Origin: Pempheris klunzingeri
Lineage: Eukaryota > Chordata > Actinopteri > Acropomatiformes > Pempheridae
Assembly (NCBI RefSeq): GCF_042242105.1
Contig: NC_092016.1
Coordinates: 9,190,501 to 9,254,500 of the forward strand
Direction: 5' to 3'
Length of the DNA: 64,000 nucleotides
Below are positions 24,065 to 35,900 of this stretch, piece by piece. Positions within the stretch are counted from its first letter, which is position 1. Every line of letters begins with the position of its first letter. The notes under the pieces are model-generated. The model was not told where the DNA came from. It did no database searches and worked only from the letters and a program-made list of their open reading frames with translations. Made by a program: the position numbers and the translations under genes.

Positions 24065-25882
24065 CTACTGTCCTGCATCAAACAGCTTCTTCCTGCCCTC
24101 CATACCAGACATGGCCTCCACGTTCTTACGCCAGTCAGTCACCTCCTCTTTCTGTTCATAAGAAGAAAATAATTCTTAGTGATGCAGTATTTATCACAGA
24201 TGAACCCCAAAATAATATAATATGACAGATTTGAGCCACATTTCAAACCTAATCTGATTTTAAAACCAAATAAATCAATCTGCTGTTATAGTTACAACCC
24301 TTACCTTCTCCTCCTCCTTCTTCACAGTCTTCAGGTTGGCCTTGAAGTCCACAGACTCTTTGACCTTAGCGCCCAGCAAAGCTCCCAGCATGGCGTCAGC
24401 TGAGATCTTCACCCTCTTAAGAGCAGGACGCTTCATTTTACCCTTCAGCTCAAAGATCTTCATCGACAGATTTTCAATCTGCAGAAAACGTTTTAAAATG
24501 TATGTGAGATCTATGCTGTTGTGCACCACCAGTGTTAACTAATCCTAATAGATCACAATGTAAATACACTGAACAAATAAAGCTATTGGCTAAATCGTAA
24601 ATAAAAATCCATGGGATAAAAGTAAACATGATTTCTATTAATGCTTCTGCTGCTTTTTGCAAAGCATCCAGTAAGATGACCATTAAAACACATTCATAAC
24701 GTAAACATGGAATTACATCCACATGTAAATCAAATGAATATGAATAAACTGTCACCTCCTTGTTATTTTTGACCACTTTGGCCTCAATGTCGTAGCGCTC
24801 ATCATCTACACTATCGATCTTCAGGTGCAGTTCTTTGCACAGAGTCTGCAGACAGACAGAGAATCAAGAGAAGAGAATCAAATGGATTTAACAAACTAAT
24901 GAAAACTATGTAAGTCCTCTGGTTTGTTGCAGCTCTCAAACTCAAAGTTTATATTTTTCAGTGTGTTGATGCAGCACTCTATTGTTGCATTTTATGTTAT
25001 TTATGAAACATTACACCATGGAGTGTGGTGTCTATTTATTCTTTTACTATATTGATTGTTACACGTAATATTAGTGGTTACTGGTTATGTGTTTTAATAT
25101 GTGAAATAGTACTATAAGTTATTAATGATTTAAAGGTTCTTCTAAATAACAGCATCAGCTAAATGACCAAAATATAAAATGTAGACGACAAGGCAGCTCT
25201 CCCCTGATGCACCTACTGTATATGAATATGCTGAATGCATGGCATCTTTATGCATCAGAGGGATGCTTGCATGCCGAGCATTTGAACCATGCTGTTTCGT
25301 TGTGGTGCGATGGGTGGCTCATGCAGTGATCTGCACATACCTGAAGGTCCTGCACAGACAAACCAGACAGCTGAAGAGGAGGCAGTCTCTCATTCAAAGT
25401 AGCTTGTCTCTCCTGCTTCTTTTCCTCCTTCTCCTTCTCCAACATCACAGTTGCCATTTTCAGCAGCTTGGTCTAAATTGAATGAAAAATTAGAATGATT
25501 ATGTTTTTGGCACACATCGCTATTATTTTGTGAACTAGAATTTTGATTTGCATTGAATTATTATCAGTTGTAAAGATAAAGACGTCAGTACCTTGAGAGC
25601 CAGTCTGCGAGATGCAGAGATCTTTGATTTTCTCTACAAAAAAGCAGCCGACAAAGATGTAATGAAGCAACAGTTGTAAAAAAAAAATACACATTCTATG
25701 TAAATTTAGATTTTCTTTGAGAAGTTGAGTAACTTACCGGTCTACAGTGGACATTATGATGTGGGAAAGGGAAAAAAGAAAAAAAAATCATAGTTAGTAT
25801 CGACATGATAAAGGTCCAAAGAATTTTGATTTTACAAATTGTGATTTACATAATAAAAAATGATAACTTACGCCTCAGACAT
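24065..25882 (-). CDS. tnni1-like: Troponin I, slow skeletal type, copy C
   Basis: Seven coding exons on the minus strand: 25882-25872 (start MSEA), 25741-25738 (4-base microexon ACCG), 25633-25592, 25472-25341, 24845-24756, 24478-24305 and 24151-24065. They give 179 residues in one frame. The N-terminus [19 protein letters not shown] is very close to vertebrate slow skeletal TnI. The TnT-binding exon has [18 protein letters not shown]. The inhibitory and switch region is [19 protein letters not shown] plus GALLGAKVK. The C-terminus is [20 protein letters not shown] then AGQ. The last exon differs from that of copy A at about one base in 90, including silent sites. The acceptor at 25891/25890 places an untranslated exon upstream. 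Confidence 0.94.
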
Positions 25883-26635
25883 GATTGCCCTGGGAAAATG
25901 AAGTAATACACACCAAAGTCAGAAAATTGCATTATTCAGATACAGTAATAGTTGTAGCTGTGTATACATGCAGTATTATGAACATGTTCAGCTTTTATAA
26001 ATGATCTAACATTTAGTTATTTTTTGATTCATATTCTGTTAATTCACCTCTTGCTGACTGAGCTGAGTTCGAGTCATGCAGACCCTGGTATGGTAACATG
26101 CCAGCATTAAGCCTTTAAATTAGCAGCACTGCATGCGTGAGTGCTGCACATAGTCTGAATTATATTCTTTTTTTAATCTCACTTGGAGTCGATCCATTTT
26201 GAAAGCAGCCAGATCAGAAGCAAAATCAGAATTTGTCCTTGCCAAATACCACAAATATATGTAATAAAACATAAATGAGAAGTAATGAGAAGTAACTAAA
26301 TTAACTAAGTAACTAATTTTAAAGTAGCATTTGTTAAGATTATGAAAAATTATAAGATTTGCTGCTACTGTAAATGGCTAAAGTGCACATTTGACTTACT
26401 TGAGTGAATTTGAACATGCATAATCTAGATGTGTCATTTAACTATTAAATACATAGATTTTATAACAAAGTAAGTAGATATAATTTTAATAATCAAACAA
26501 CATTTTCAGTGAATTTGCATGTTCATGTTTTTCCATCGGTTTGATTACGCTCCTGCTGTTCCAGATACATGCAACAGGTGAAACTTTCTTATATGTTCTT
26601 AAACCATACAATCATCATCAGAAAAATCAACATAC

Positions 26636-26768
26636 CTTATTTATTGCTGCAGAAAGACTGTTGAGGTGACCAGTGGCTGTCTTTAAGTGTCAAGAAGAAA
26701 ACCCAAGTCAAATTTAATGGCCCCTATTGCCTTCTGTGAGTGGCCAACTAAAATAGCCTCCACTGTCC
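26636..26768 (-). promoter_or_regulatory. Promoter and first exon of troponin I copy C
   Basis: Minus-strand order: GGACAG (26768-26763), CTATTTTAG (26756-26748), a weaker version of the inverted repeat (GTTGGCCACTCAC), and a TATA-like TTAAAT (26717-26712). A donor (AATAAG|GTATGT) ends the untranslated first exon at 26636. The element-to-TATA distance of about 31 bases matches the other copies. Confidence 0.7.
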
Positions 26769-27463
26769 CGACAGCCAGTGTACTGTATATCACTACACCT
26801 CTACATGGCATCGCCAGTGCCAGTTTAACCACTATACTCACATTGATCAGCACAAGGAGTACAGGGTGTTAGGACAGCCTTGATCCCAGTGTACATTTAT
26901 TTTCTCTGTCAACTGAATCTCTGTTATTGGATTGATTAAAAACTGATTCTGATAATCTGAACAAACCAAAGAAACCAAGCAGAAATTGTCATCATGGTTA
27001 TTTAATCGGCATCACATGTATTACAGAAAGTGTGGCAGTGCCACCATCTGTATAACACAAATACTGCACTTTAAAAGACACACTTGTGACTCTAGTCAGC
27101 CTTTTCTTTGGCGCAACTTTAATATGCGAAGAGTACTGCATACTACACACTTTATATTATTACATTCACTGCATACAATTGTATTTTTTTGCATACATGT
27201 TTATATTAAATCAAGATTAAAACTATTTTTAAATAGTATAGTGCCTTTATGTAATCTTGTTTAAAAGTGCCTGTGGTTGACATCTTTTGTTTGTTTTATT
27301 TCATCCTCTAATGGAAACCTTCTTGAATTTGGACGATGACTCTGAAATAAACATGAACAAAAAGGGATTTAATAAAAAAAAAACTTGAACTTTGCAAACT
27401 TGAAGTTTACCTCAGTAAAGATGATTTGTTGCTAATATAACTTTGTTTCACACAAGCACCTTC

Positions 27464-28595
27464 TTATTGTCCAGCGTTAAACAGCTTCTTTCTGCCCTCC
27501 ATACCAGATTTTTCCTCCACGTTCTTACGCCAGTCAGTCACTTCTTCCCTCTGCAAAATACAGTTAGATTATGATATTATTTTTATGCAGTTTCTTATTT
27601 TGTGAACGACTGTTTCAGACACCAGCTTCACCTTGTCGTCCTCTTTCTTCACTGTCTTAAGGTTGGCCTTGAAATCTGCCTTCATGAGTTTAGACGTGTC
27701 GCTGTATGCATTCAGCATGTCGTCTGCAGTTTTCTTCACCCTCTTCAAGTTGGGCCTCTTTACTCCCTTCAGCTCAATGATTTTGTGGTTCAGCGACTCA
27801 ATCTGTGCAACAGACATCACAGTTTAAGATAAACCAATAACCACTCAACATCCTGATTGATCAGCAAATGTATGGCCTGTTATTTGTGAGGTCGTGATTC
27901 AGTTATACTGTACCTCTTTCTCATTTTTGTCTACTTTAATCTCCATATCATACCGCACTTCATCTACAACACCAATTTTACGATGTAGGTCTTTGCAAAG
28001 GTCCTGTAGAGAAAAAGAAAAAACTGTCAACGTGATGTGAAGTAGTAATGACTGACTCAGCATAATGTTCTGTGTCAATACCTGGAGCTCCTGGACTGAC
28101 AGACCTGACAGCTTCAGCGGAGGGAAGGACTCATTCACAACTCTTTCTTTCTCTTGTTTCCTCTCTTCACTTTCAGCCACCAGCATAGAAGCTGCCTTCT
28201 TTAGCAGTTTGGACTGTAAGATAGAAAAGCATTAATGAGCCTGGATAAAAACCTAAAGCAGCCTCAACTTATGTGGCACACCCTCACCACCACGTACCTT
28301 CAAGTGCAGTCGGCGTGTCGCTGAATATTTTGGTTTTCTCTGCGAGAAAGATGTGAATACTTAATACATCGAATGGAGTCATTCATATAGGCTTTCACAT
28401 ATCTTGCATGCATAATTCTGACCCAATACTGATTATTCATTAATGATTGTGGAAGAACTCATCTTGACTCACCGGTCTTCATCAGCACATGACAAGAAAA
28501 GCAGAGGAAAGATACATATCTCTCATTATTTGATATACAAATAGTGTACAGAGACTGTGGCTATATTTAGAGGCCAATACTCACCCCTCAGACAT
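27464..28595 (-). CDS. tnni1-like: Troponin I, slow skeletal type, copy D (divergent switch region)
   Basis: Seven coding exons on the minus strand: 28595-28585 (start MSEG), 28476-28473 (4-base microexon ACCG), 28339-28298, 28213-28082, 28003-27914, 27802-27632 and 27550-27464. They give 178 residues. The N-terminus reads MSEGPRKPKYSATRRLHLK. The TnT-binding exon has LCKDLHRKIGVVDEVRYD. The sixth exon is one codon shorter than in the other copies. There the inhibitory segment is GVKRPNLKRVKKTADDML, and the classical switch and TnC-binding stretch (ALLGSKHK in the family) is replaced by NAYSDTSKLMKADFKANL. The C-terminus [20 protein letters not shown] is retained. The gene is compact (about 1.1 kb of coding span) and intact, so it is probably functional rather than a pseudogene. 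Confidence 0.93.
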
Positions 28596-30035
28596 GTCTG
28601 CAGCTTACAGTACCTTTGGAGCAGAAACAAAGTTTTTTTCTCATTTTAACTGCAGTTTTACATAGCTTCACAGACTGGACATATTATTGATTAGTTTTAG
28701 TCTAGTCTAATTACTTTTTATGTCTTTCTCCAGTTAATGTGATTGCTAATGATAATGATGATTAACACTTTCTTTTATTTAATCTAATTGCTTACAGATA
28801 CATTTCACTATTTTTCCAGGACCACATAATCTTTGCTATTGTTATGAAGGCCTGATGAGGAGCTGGTTGCATGGCTATATTTGGCCACATTGCCCCCATG
28901 TTTTGCTGTGTCCCAGCAGCTGCTGTTGCCCCGATGATGCCAGATAAAGCCAAGCAGCAGAAAAGTTTGGCAGCCAAGAGGGGAACAACATCAAACCTGT
29001 GAAGAGAGTAATTTAAAAAAGCCAGATACTTTAACTCTTCAGAGTCTCGGACCGCCCGTCGGCGTCAAAGACACAAACACAAAGAAAGCTAAGCAGTTTT
29101 AATGGGAAACACAAAGGTAAAATGAAAAGTAGTAAAAAAAAACGTCCATTTTACCCCAAGACTCTGGAGGGTTAAGATCCACAACACTGCTTCTTTTCTA
29201 CTTGGTTGGTTATTGCTGGTGTTTATCGTCTAAGCATAAAGTTCCAGATTATCTCCTCCTCCTCCCCGTGGCGATGTCTCCATTGTCTTTGACCTTCTCT
29301 TTGTGGCATTGACTTTACAAATACTTTTTACTTTTAATTAATTTAACTATGGCATTATATATTGATAAATGGATGTAGGTGTTGGAGAAGGATCAGAGCA
29401 TGTCAATACTTCTGAGTCATCACAGTGATACATCCAATTTAAATTAAGCCAGCCACACATGGTGCGAAAGTCAAGGTAAACAAGCAAGGCAGGAGGCGAT
29501 TTTAAGAAGCCTGCAGCCTTGCCCTTCCACCCAGAAGGCTGCCAGTTCATACGAGTGAGCCATCATCACTTATCACACCAGCTTTTCAGCCGCAACGATG
29601 GGTCAAGCGTGCTGTTACCAGCCGCCAATTTGTTGGCAGGCAGTTTAAGCCTCAGGTTACATTTCCTCATTGAGAGGATCAAGAGATCATAAAGAAGCTT
29701 GAGGTGTCGTAGAAGTCAAAGAGCCGTGTTCGAAAACTTGTTTTAAGACCTTGACAAAAGTTGTGACATAGCAGAGATTCCCTCACATAAATACCAGCCG
29801 TGTCAGGGGCATGCAGATATGCAGTCTTCATTACTTCCTTCATATGAAGACTTTACTCGACTTTTGCCAACATTTAACTGTAGCGATGGATACTTAGATA
29901 GCCTGGCTGCTCTCACAGCAAGACAAGAGGTCTCCTAATCTTGCAGTCTCAAGTTTAAGAGCCAGTTTCAATGTCTAATACATCTGACTATCTCCAGATA
30001 AATAGAACTGGTTGATTACTTGATATGAATCTTAC
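28596..30035. other. First intron of troponin I copy D
   Basis: Between the untranslated first exon and the ATG exon. No second gene is supported. Short frames on the minus strand near 28792-28977 and 29347-29550 lack family features. Confidence 0.5.
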
Positions 30036-30172
30036 CTTGAAAGTGAGAGGAAGTCAGCAAGGGCAGCAGCAGTGGTGAGTCAGGAAAACAAAAAGCACTT
30101 TATGGTTATTAGTCAAAGATTTATGTGTTCAAAGTCTCATGTGAATGGCTCACTAAAATAGACCCTCTGTCC
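30036..30172 (-). promoter_or_regulatory. Promoter and first exon of troponin I copy D
   Basis: Minus-strand order: GGACAG (30172-30167), CTATTTTAG (30161-30153), GTGAGCCATTCAC, an E-box CACATG, then a TATA-like CATAAATC (30125-30118). A donor (TTCAAG|GTAAGA) ends the untranslated exon at 30036. This copy and copy A match base for base over most of the upstream block. Confidence 0.75.
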
Positions 30173-30489
30173 ACCTGACAATTCCTGCATCACAATGCAA
30201 CCCGTTTTGATTTGTCCTCAACCCGTGACCCATTTATTTCATGTGATTACATTGCCCAAGGGCGCACCTCACGCGTCCCTCACCTAACTGACAGCTGAGT
30301 TATCCTCTGCACTGATATCAGGTGCCCTGAGCATGTTTGCTTTTTAAATTTGTGTCATGGGGTGTCCTGGCAAAGGCAAACATCAAAGACTAGATGTTTT
30401 AAAGGTGCCTTTCAAGTCAATTTAAAAAAAAAAAAAAAAGTTGATGGGTTTAAATTCTTTTGATAAAATATTTGTTTTATTCTCCACAA

Positions 30490-30800
30490 CTGGGAGTATA
30501 ACGCTAACATGCTGATGTTGAGCAGGTTTACTGTTTACCATGTTCACTGTTCAAGCATGCTAGCATGCTAATCATTGCTAAACACAAGTAGAGATGAGGA
30601 TCATGAAAATGTTTTGCAGGTATTTGGTCAAAAAATTGTTGGTTAAGTTTAAATCTTAACAAGATTAAAGGCTAGATTAAAAGATCACCAAAGCAGTAGG
30701 ATTCATCTTCTGGGGACCATGAATGTCTGAACAGAACTTTATGTTGATTCAATCAGTTGTTTAGGTTTTTCAATCTGGACCAAAATGGCTGACAGACAGA
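30490..30800 (+). repeat. Interspersed repeat, ATGCTAGCATGCTAA family, copy 1
   Basis: Contains ACGCTAACATGCTGATGTTG, CATGCTAGCATGCTAATC, GCAGGTATTTGGTC, GATCACCAAAGCAGTAGGAT and TCATCTTCTGGGGACCATGA. These phrases recur in the same order at 56945-57680 and, reversed, at 60170-60600. I recognise it as a widespread percomorph repeat. Confidence 0.65.
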
Positions 30801-31889
30801 ACAACATTGTCATAGAGCCGCTCAACTAGCACAGCTAGAATATGTACAGTTCAAATCTAGACCTTCAATGCCATCCAGTATTGAAAATCTGGTAAAGCTA
30901 TTTTTACTCCACATAATTAGCATTTATAAGTACTATATATACACTTAATATACGGTTTAAAAGATAAAACACTATAATGTAGTTGTATGCAAATACAAGG
31001 ACATTTTTGAGTGTTTGTTATGTCAACAGTTTAAACTCATAGGCAACATTTGTAACTGGTGTGTGAACAGTTTAGGAGTGCTCAATAATACACTGTAATG
31101 ATATGATTACACACGTAAACAAGTGCTTACTGCATTGTGCAAGTGTTTACACACGTACAATAGGATAAGATTCACAGACGGCTTAAAACTCATGAAGACA
31201 ATTTGTTATATTTCATTGCAAATAAACAATTCACGCACTTATTTACACAGAAAAATAATGTACTGTAAAAATGCCAATATGACAATAAAAAAAAGTATTT
31301 ACACAATGATTAATGGCAATATCCAACACCATGAGGCATTTTATATCATAAAGTCTCAAACTGGAGTGCATTTATCTGTCTATACACAACGTAAGCTGAC
31401 CATTTATTTCTAATGGCCTCTTGGGTGCAAACTTCCATCAGTGCAGGCACTCAAAATCTGTTTCCTGGTCGCATTAGATTAATTCTATACATTAAAAGAA
31501 GCAAACAACACATTTCAAACATTTATTATCTTTATACAGAAGTTAGGGATCATTGAGAGGAGGAGTTATAAAGCACGAGTTATAATTGTCAACAAAGGCA
31601 CAAAATAAACACAGAACATGTTATTATATTTGATTACAACTTCATTACGATGCATTTATTAGTTGTTTATCTACTGCCTTTAAATGCTAAGGCCTTTTGG
31701 CCAACAAGCGCTGCATGTCACATCAAAACCGACGATGGCTGTACTGAATAAAAGAGTATTTTTATACTCGGATCAAAGTGCCACCATGGCTTTGAATCAC
31801 AATATGCCGTGACATCACTCTCACACATAGGAGAGATCAAATACGACCCATACAGTCTATTCTGGTCAGATTTCAGTGGCACAGAACCG

Positions 31890-31917
31890 TCTGTCTGTCT
31901 GTCTGTCTGTCTGTCTT
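31890..31917. repeat. TCTG tetranucleotide microsatellite
   Basis: About seven direct copies of the four-base unit TCTG, uninterrupted. Confidence 0.9.
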
Positions 31918-32205
31918 AGTGTTGAGTAAAGTGATACAGTTGAGCTCAGTGTCCAGTAGGAGACACAGAAACACTGAGACAAAGTGACGGGAATTAACAC
32001 ATAGCCACGGCCACATTTTTGTCCTATAGAACATAATCCCTGGTAGCCAAACAGTGAATAGCTGCAGGTTTAGTGGTCATAATCCTGGGCTGGCTGTTGG
32101 TTTCACGTGTTGATCCTCTGGGCTGAGATGTTCTCGTATCTGTGTATTTACGTGATGTTGCCTGGGGGTTATGGGAGGTCAGGCTGGATGCTGAAACATG
32201 GTTTA

Positions 32206-32338
32206 AGAGGTGTCCTGGTGGCCTCTAGAGGCACTGATATTATAATCCCAACATCCCAGGTTTAAATCCGACTGGGGACCTTTGTTGCAGGTCTCTGTCT
32301 TTCCGCTTTCTGCTGCCAAAAAATGCCCCATAAAAGTA
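32206..32338 (+). repeat. tRNA-derived SINE-like element
   Basis: Begins GGTGTCCTGGTGGCCTCTAG, carries a B-box-like GGTTTAAATCCGACT, then CCTTTGTTGCAGGTCTCTGT and CTTTCCGCTTTCTGCTGCC, and closes with AAAAAATGCCCC before an A-rich end. This order matches a tRNA-headed SINE common in fish. It is somewhat decayed, with the B box at about position 60. Confidence 0.6.
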
Positions 32339-32902
32339 GTTTAAGCATGTGGATTAACTATGTTTTACCTTAACTTTTTCAGACTGTGACAAATTTCTTG
32401 TACAGCACTTAACTGTAAATTTGTTCCCAGACACCCACATGCAATTTAAACTGTTTAAACAGGAAATGTATCACTGTACAAATCTGGTCACTGCTGCCTC
32501 CTAGTGACCGTTTAATGTTCTCACATATTGGTTTGCAATTGGAATTGCTTTACATAGTAAACATGCTGCAATAAGGAAAAAAAAAAGAAAAACTAACCTC
32601 TATTTCTCACATAATTCTGTAGAAAATTGCAAATCAAGAGAGCAATGCTTAGCGCCCATGCAGTGTTCTGCATGAAAACGGAAACTCCCAACCACATTTG
32701 ATGACAGGGCCCTTCCTGTGTATTGATGTCAGCGCCTGATAAACGTGAAACAAATCATGCTGGTTGAAATGAGATCACAGTGAGCCTTCTGTGTTTCCTC
32801 AAGAAAACTACTGAACCATCATCTCCAATGGATTTGATTTTTGTCCTTTTTGGCTCAGTAGTTTTTAAAGCTTTTCTACCTGTATTACGGAGCTACATCA
32901 GA

Positions 32903-35900
32903 ATGATCCATGTTCCTTTTTTCTGTGTTTGGTTGACTGCTGGACTCACAGACTCATCTTCTCTTAGGATCCTGGACAAGCGTCCTGACTGCACTCAACA
33001 GGTGAGGATTTAACTCGTAGAAAATAAATACACAACACCCACAACAAGTGAGGGAGTTAAAAGTCCGACATTGATGAAGTCACTCTTATCTTGTGTTTTT
33101 TTCTAGGGTCTTGACAACTGTAAAATTAGTAAGTATGTTTTTTATCAAATCAGTAGAATAAAGTTCAGCGAATATGTTGAGGATGTCAGTATGGTGACAA
33201 TTTCTTTGCGTGTTAGTGTTTTGATTCCAAATGTTACATAGGTTTAGTGTTATTCTTAGACAGTTGAGTGATTTGTGCATGAAGGTATTTTAATTTGACA
33301 TTTATGTGGCTCACCTGCCCCCGACACTTATATCACACTCAAGTCAAATATGTTTAAACATTATATTATATACACTCTTCCCTAAATGCTAGAAAACTGC
33401 TCAAGCAAACGCATGGTTGTACTTGTACAAAATGCTCCAACCGGCCCAGAGTGGGACTCTGAGCGTGTGGGAGTCTGGATGGACAAACACGGGCCTGTTT
33501 CTGTTCTGAATGTGACATGGAAAATAAAGTCTGATGGTAAGTGATGCTAAAGTTTGGCTTCAAAACTATGGCATTATTTATTGTCACGCATTGTCTCACA
33601 TTTTAAAATGCATCAAATACAAATTGTAAACCAACCAGACTTTCATAAAAGGTGAGTAGAAAATTAGAGGAAGCATTCATATGAGATATACACTCTTCAC
33701 TTCAATTCACAGGGAGTGTCTATGCCATTAATGGATCAGAGATAAATATTCTGGATGAAAATACAAATCAAAGTCTGTGTGTGCAGTTTTCATACAAACT
33801 CAACCAACAGCTGAATCCAAACTACAGAATGGTGAGCGGATAAGTGACACATTCATTTTTTTTAACTATCGCTGTATAAGTGGCGAGCAGTATGGACGTT
33901 ACAGATTAAACACCTATGATTTTCTTCCTTTATTAGTGGACTTTTTCCTTGGATGGAGTTGTGGTAGAACCTGGGCATTCATATATGGTGTTGGTTTATA
34001 ATTTGCCAGAGCCTGAGATTGGAGCCGAAAGGATTCAAAAGCAGATTACCATCCCGGGTGAGTTGCCTCCATACCAAGATCTCTGAAATCTGCACGACAA
34101 TGCAGGAAAACATTTATGATGCTAGACAGGTATTATGAGTTAATTATTTAGGTTTGCTGTACAAACAAGTTTTATTGATTCCAGGTTGTTGCTGTGTTCA
34201 GGTTTAGGTAGTCTGTGTGCTTATGACAGAAGATGTCTCAGGCATCATTAACACAACTAAAGCAAAGAATTAAGAATAAGCAATCTGAAAAGATCTGTGC
34301 TCTTGAATCTAGTCATGTGTATATGTATGAAAAAGATTGGTTTATATTGTGACAATGGCTCTTATACCAAACAAAAGTCGCTTTTCTTTTATATTCATCA
34401 CTTCATCACCTGTGTAACAATTGTCAGGATGCAGGTATTTTTCACTCTTATGGGCTGATAAAAACACAATTCACCAAGGCTATTATCATTAACAAAAAGT
34501 AACAAAATAATGGAAACTACATGCGAAAAAACATTTACGTTTACTGAAATAAAAATAGAAATTAGGCTTTACAAAAAACAATCAACTAGCGAACACTCTA
34601 TTGTGTGTTTAACTAACTTTTTAACTAAACTAAACTGCAGGGAACATTTGCAGTTTTTGTCTTTTTATTACACAATACTTTTTCTGTCCTAATAATAAAA
34701 AATAAAACTAATAAAGCATGTAAAATTCTGGTAACCTGGAAAGTGGCTGAGTAAATTGTTGTTTAAAGCCAAAAAAAGATAAGCATGAAAAAGCTCTAAA
34801 AAGTTCTATTTTTTAAAATATGTTTTTTGAATATTTTTCATGACCAGGATGTGATGACAGAAGAATTGAAAAGGCCCAAATGTGTCGGCAAAATGGTAAA
34901 TTTTACATCTTTACATCTCAAAAGTTTGAATAGCTGGAGTAAGAGATCCAGCACTATCATCACCATTGCACTCTGTATGTTTTGCATTTTCAGGTAGTCT
35001 ATGGGATCCTCATACGAAAGCTGATTTGTCTGTTGATTATGAGCATAAAAAGTTATCCATTGTTGTGGGTTTTGAAGCAGCAGAGTATTCAGAGAGATAC
35101 CAAGTCTCCATCCAGTGTCACGATTTCCATTACTCAAAGAATGTGTCAAAGGTAATTATGCTGAATTTGTCACTTAAATTAGCAATGATTACTACGTCAG
35201 AATGAAATTCCACAGAGTGCATGATATCAAAATGCATTTCTCACTTTGTCATTTCTTTGAACGAATAGGAAAACAGAACAGTGCTAAATGTGACATTTGA
35301 ATTTGGTTTGTGGCAGCTCTCACAGTGTGAAATGCTGTTAATGGTAAGTTCAGTTTTAATTTAATGTGCAAGCACTCGATGAAAATATCTCACCTGCAGA
35401 GATTTAACATCAAACGCTCACCTTCCTCCGCTTGTTTTAAAGATTCAGCCATTTTTTATTCGATGCAAGAATGACTGTTGGCGCCCCAAGACAAAAATTC
35501 AGTACTGCCCAAGTAAGTAATGTTGTTTACAGTGTGGTAGATTTTCAGCAGCTATATAAGTGCAGTGCATAAATCAGTAGTTCCCAACCTTTTTGGCTGG
35601 TGACCCCTTTAATATAGCAGTGCCCACTTGTGCTCCCTTGTTTCAGGGCAGGCATCCGAGTTTTGACATGGAAACTTCTCAGATTGTCTGATTTGGATAC
35701 ATGTTTGATGTCAGACTATCCTATATTTTACAAGAAGATTTGAGAAAATACAAATGTAAATTTATGCAGCAAAAGGCTTCAAAATCGTTTTATTCATCTT
35801 GCAGCTCCTCAGAGCCCCTAGAGGGGTCCCTACCCCCAGGTTGGGAAACACTGGTGTAATGACATTTGAATTAACTTTTTGTATTTGTTAAGATATTTAG

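Larger units (their letters stand above)
30173..32200. other. Spacer between the troponin array and il17ra
   Basis: No coding exon is supported. A repeat copy at about 30490-30800 and a TCTG microsatellite at 31890-31917 are listed separately. The rest is AT-rich and unremarkable. Confidence 0.45.

Noticed and set aside
11943-28595. Assigning the array to fast skeletal troponin I (tnni2)
   Set aside because: The N-terminal [12 protein letters not shown] pattern and DVVDEERYD match slow-type TnI better. Fast TnIs usually have SSRRxHLKS near the start. The choice still deserves a tree.
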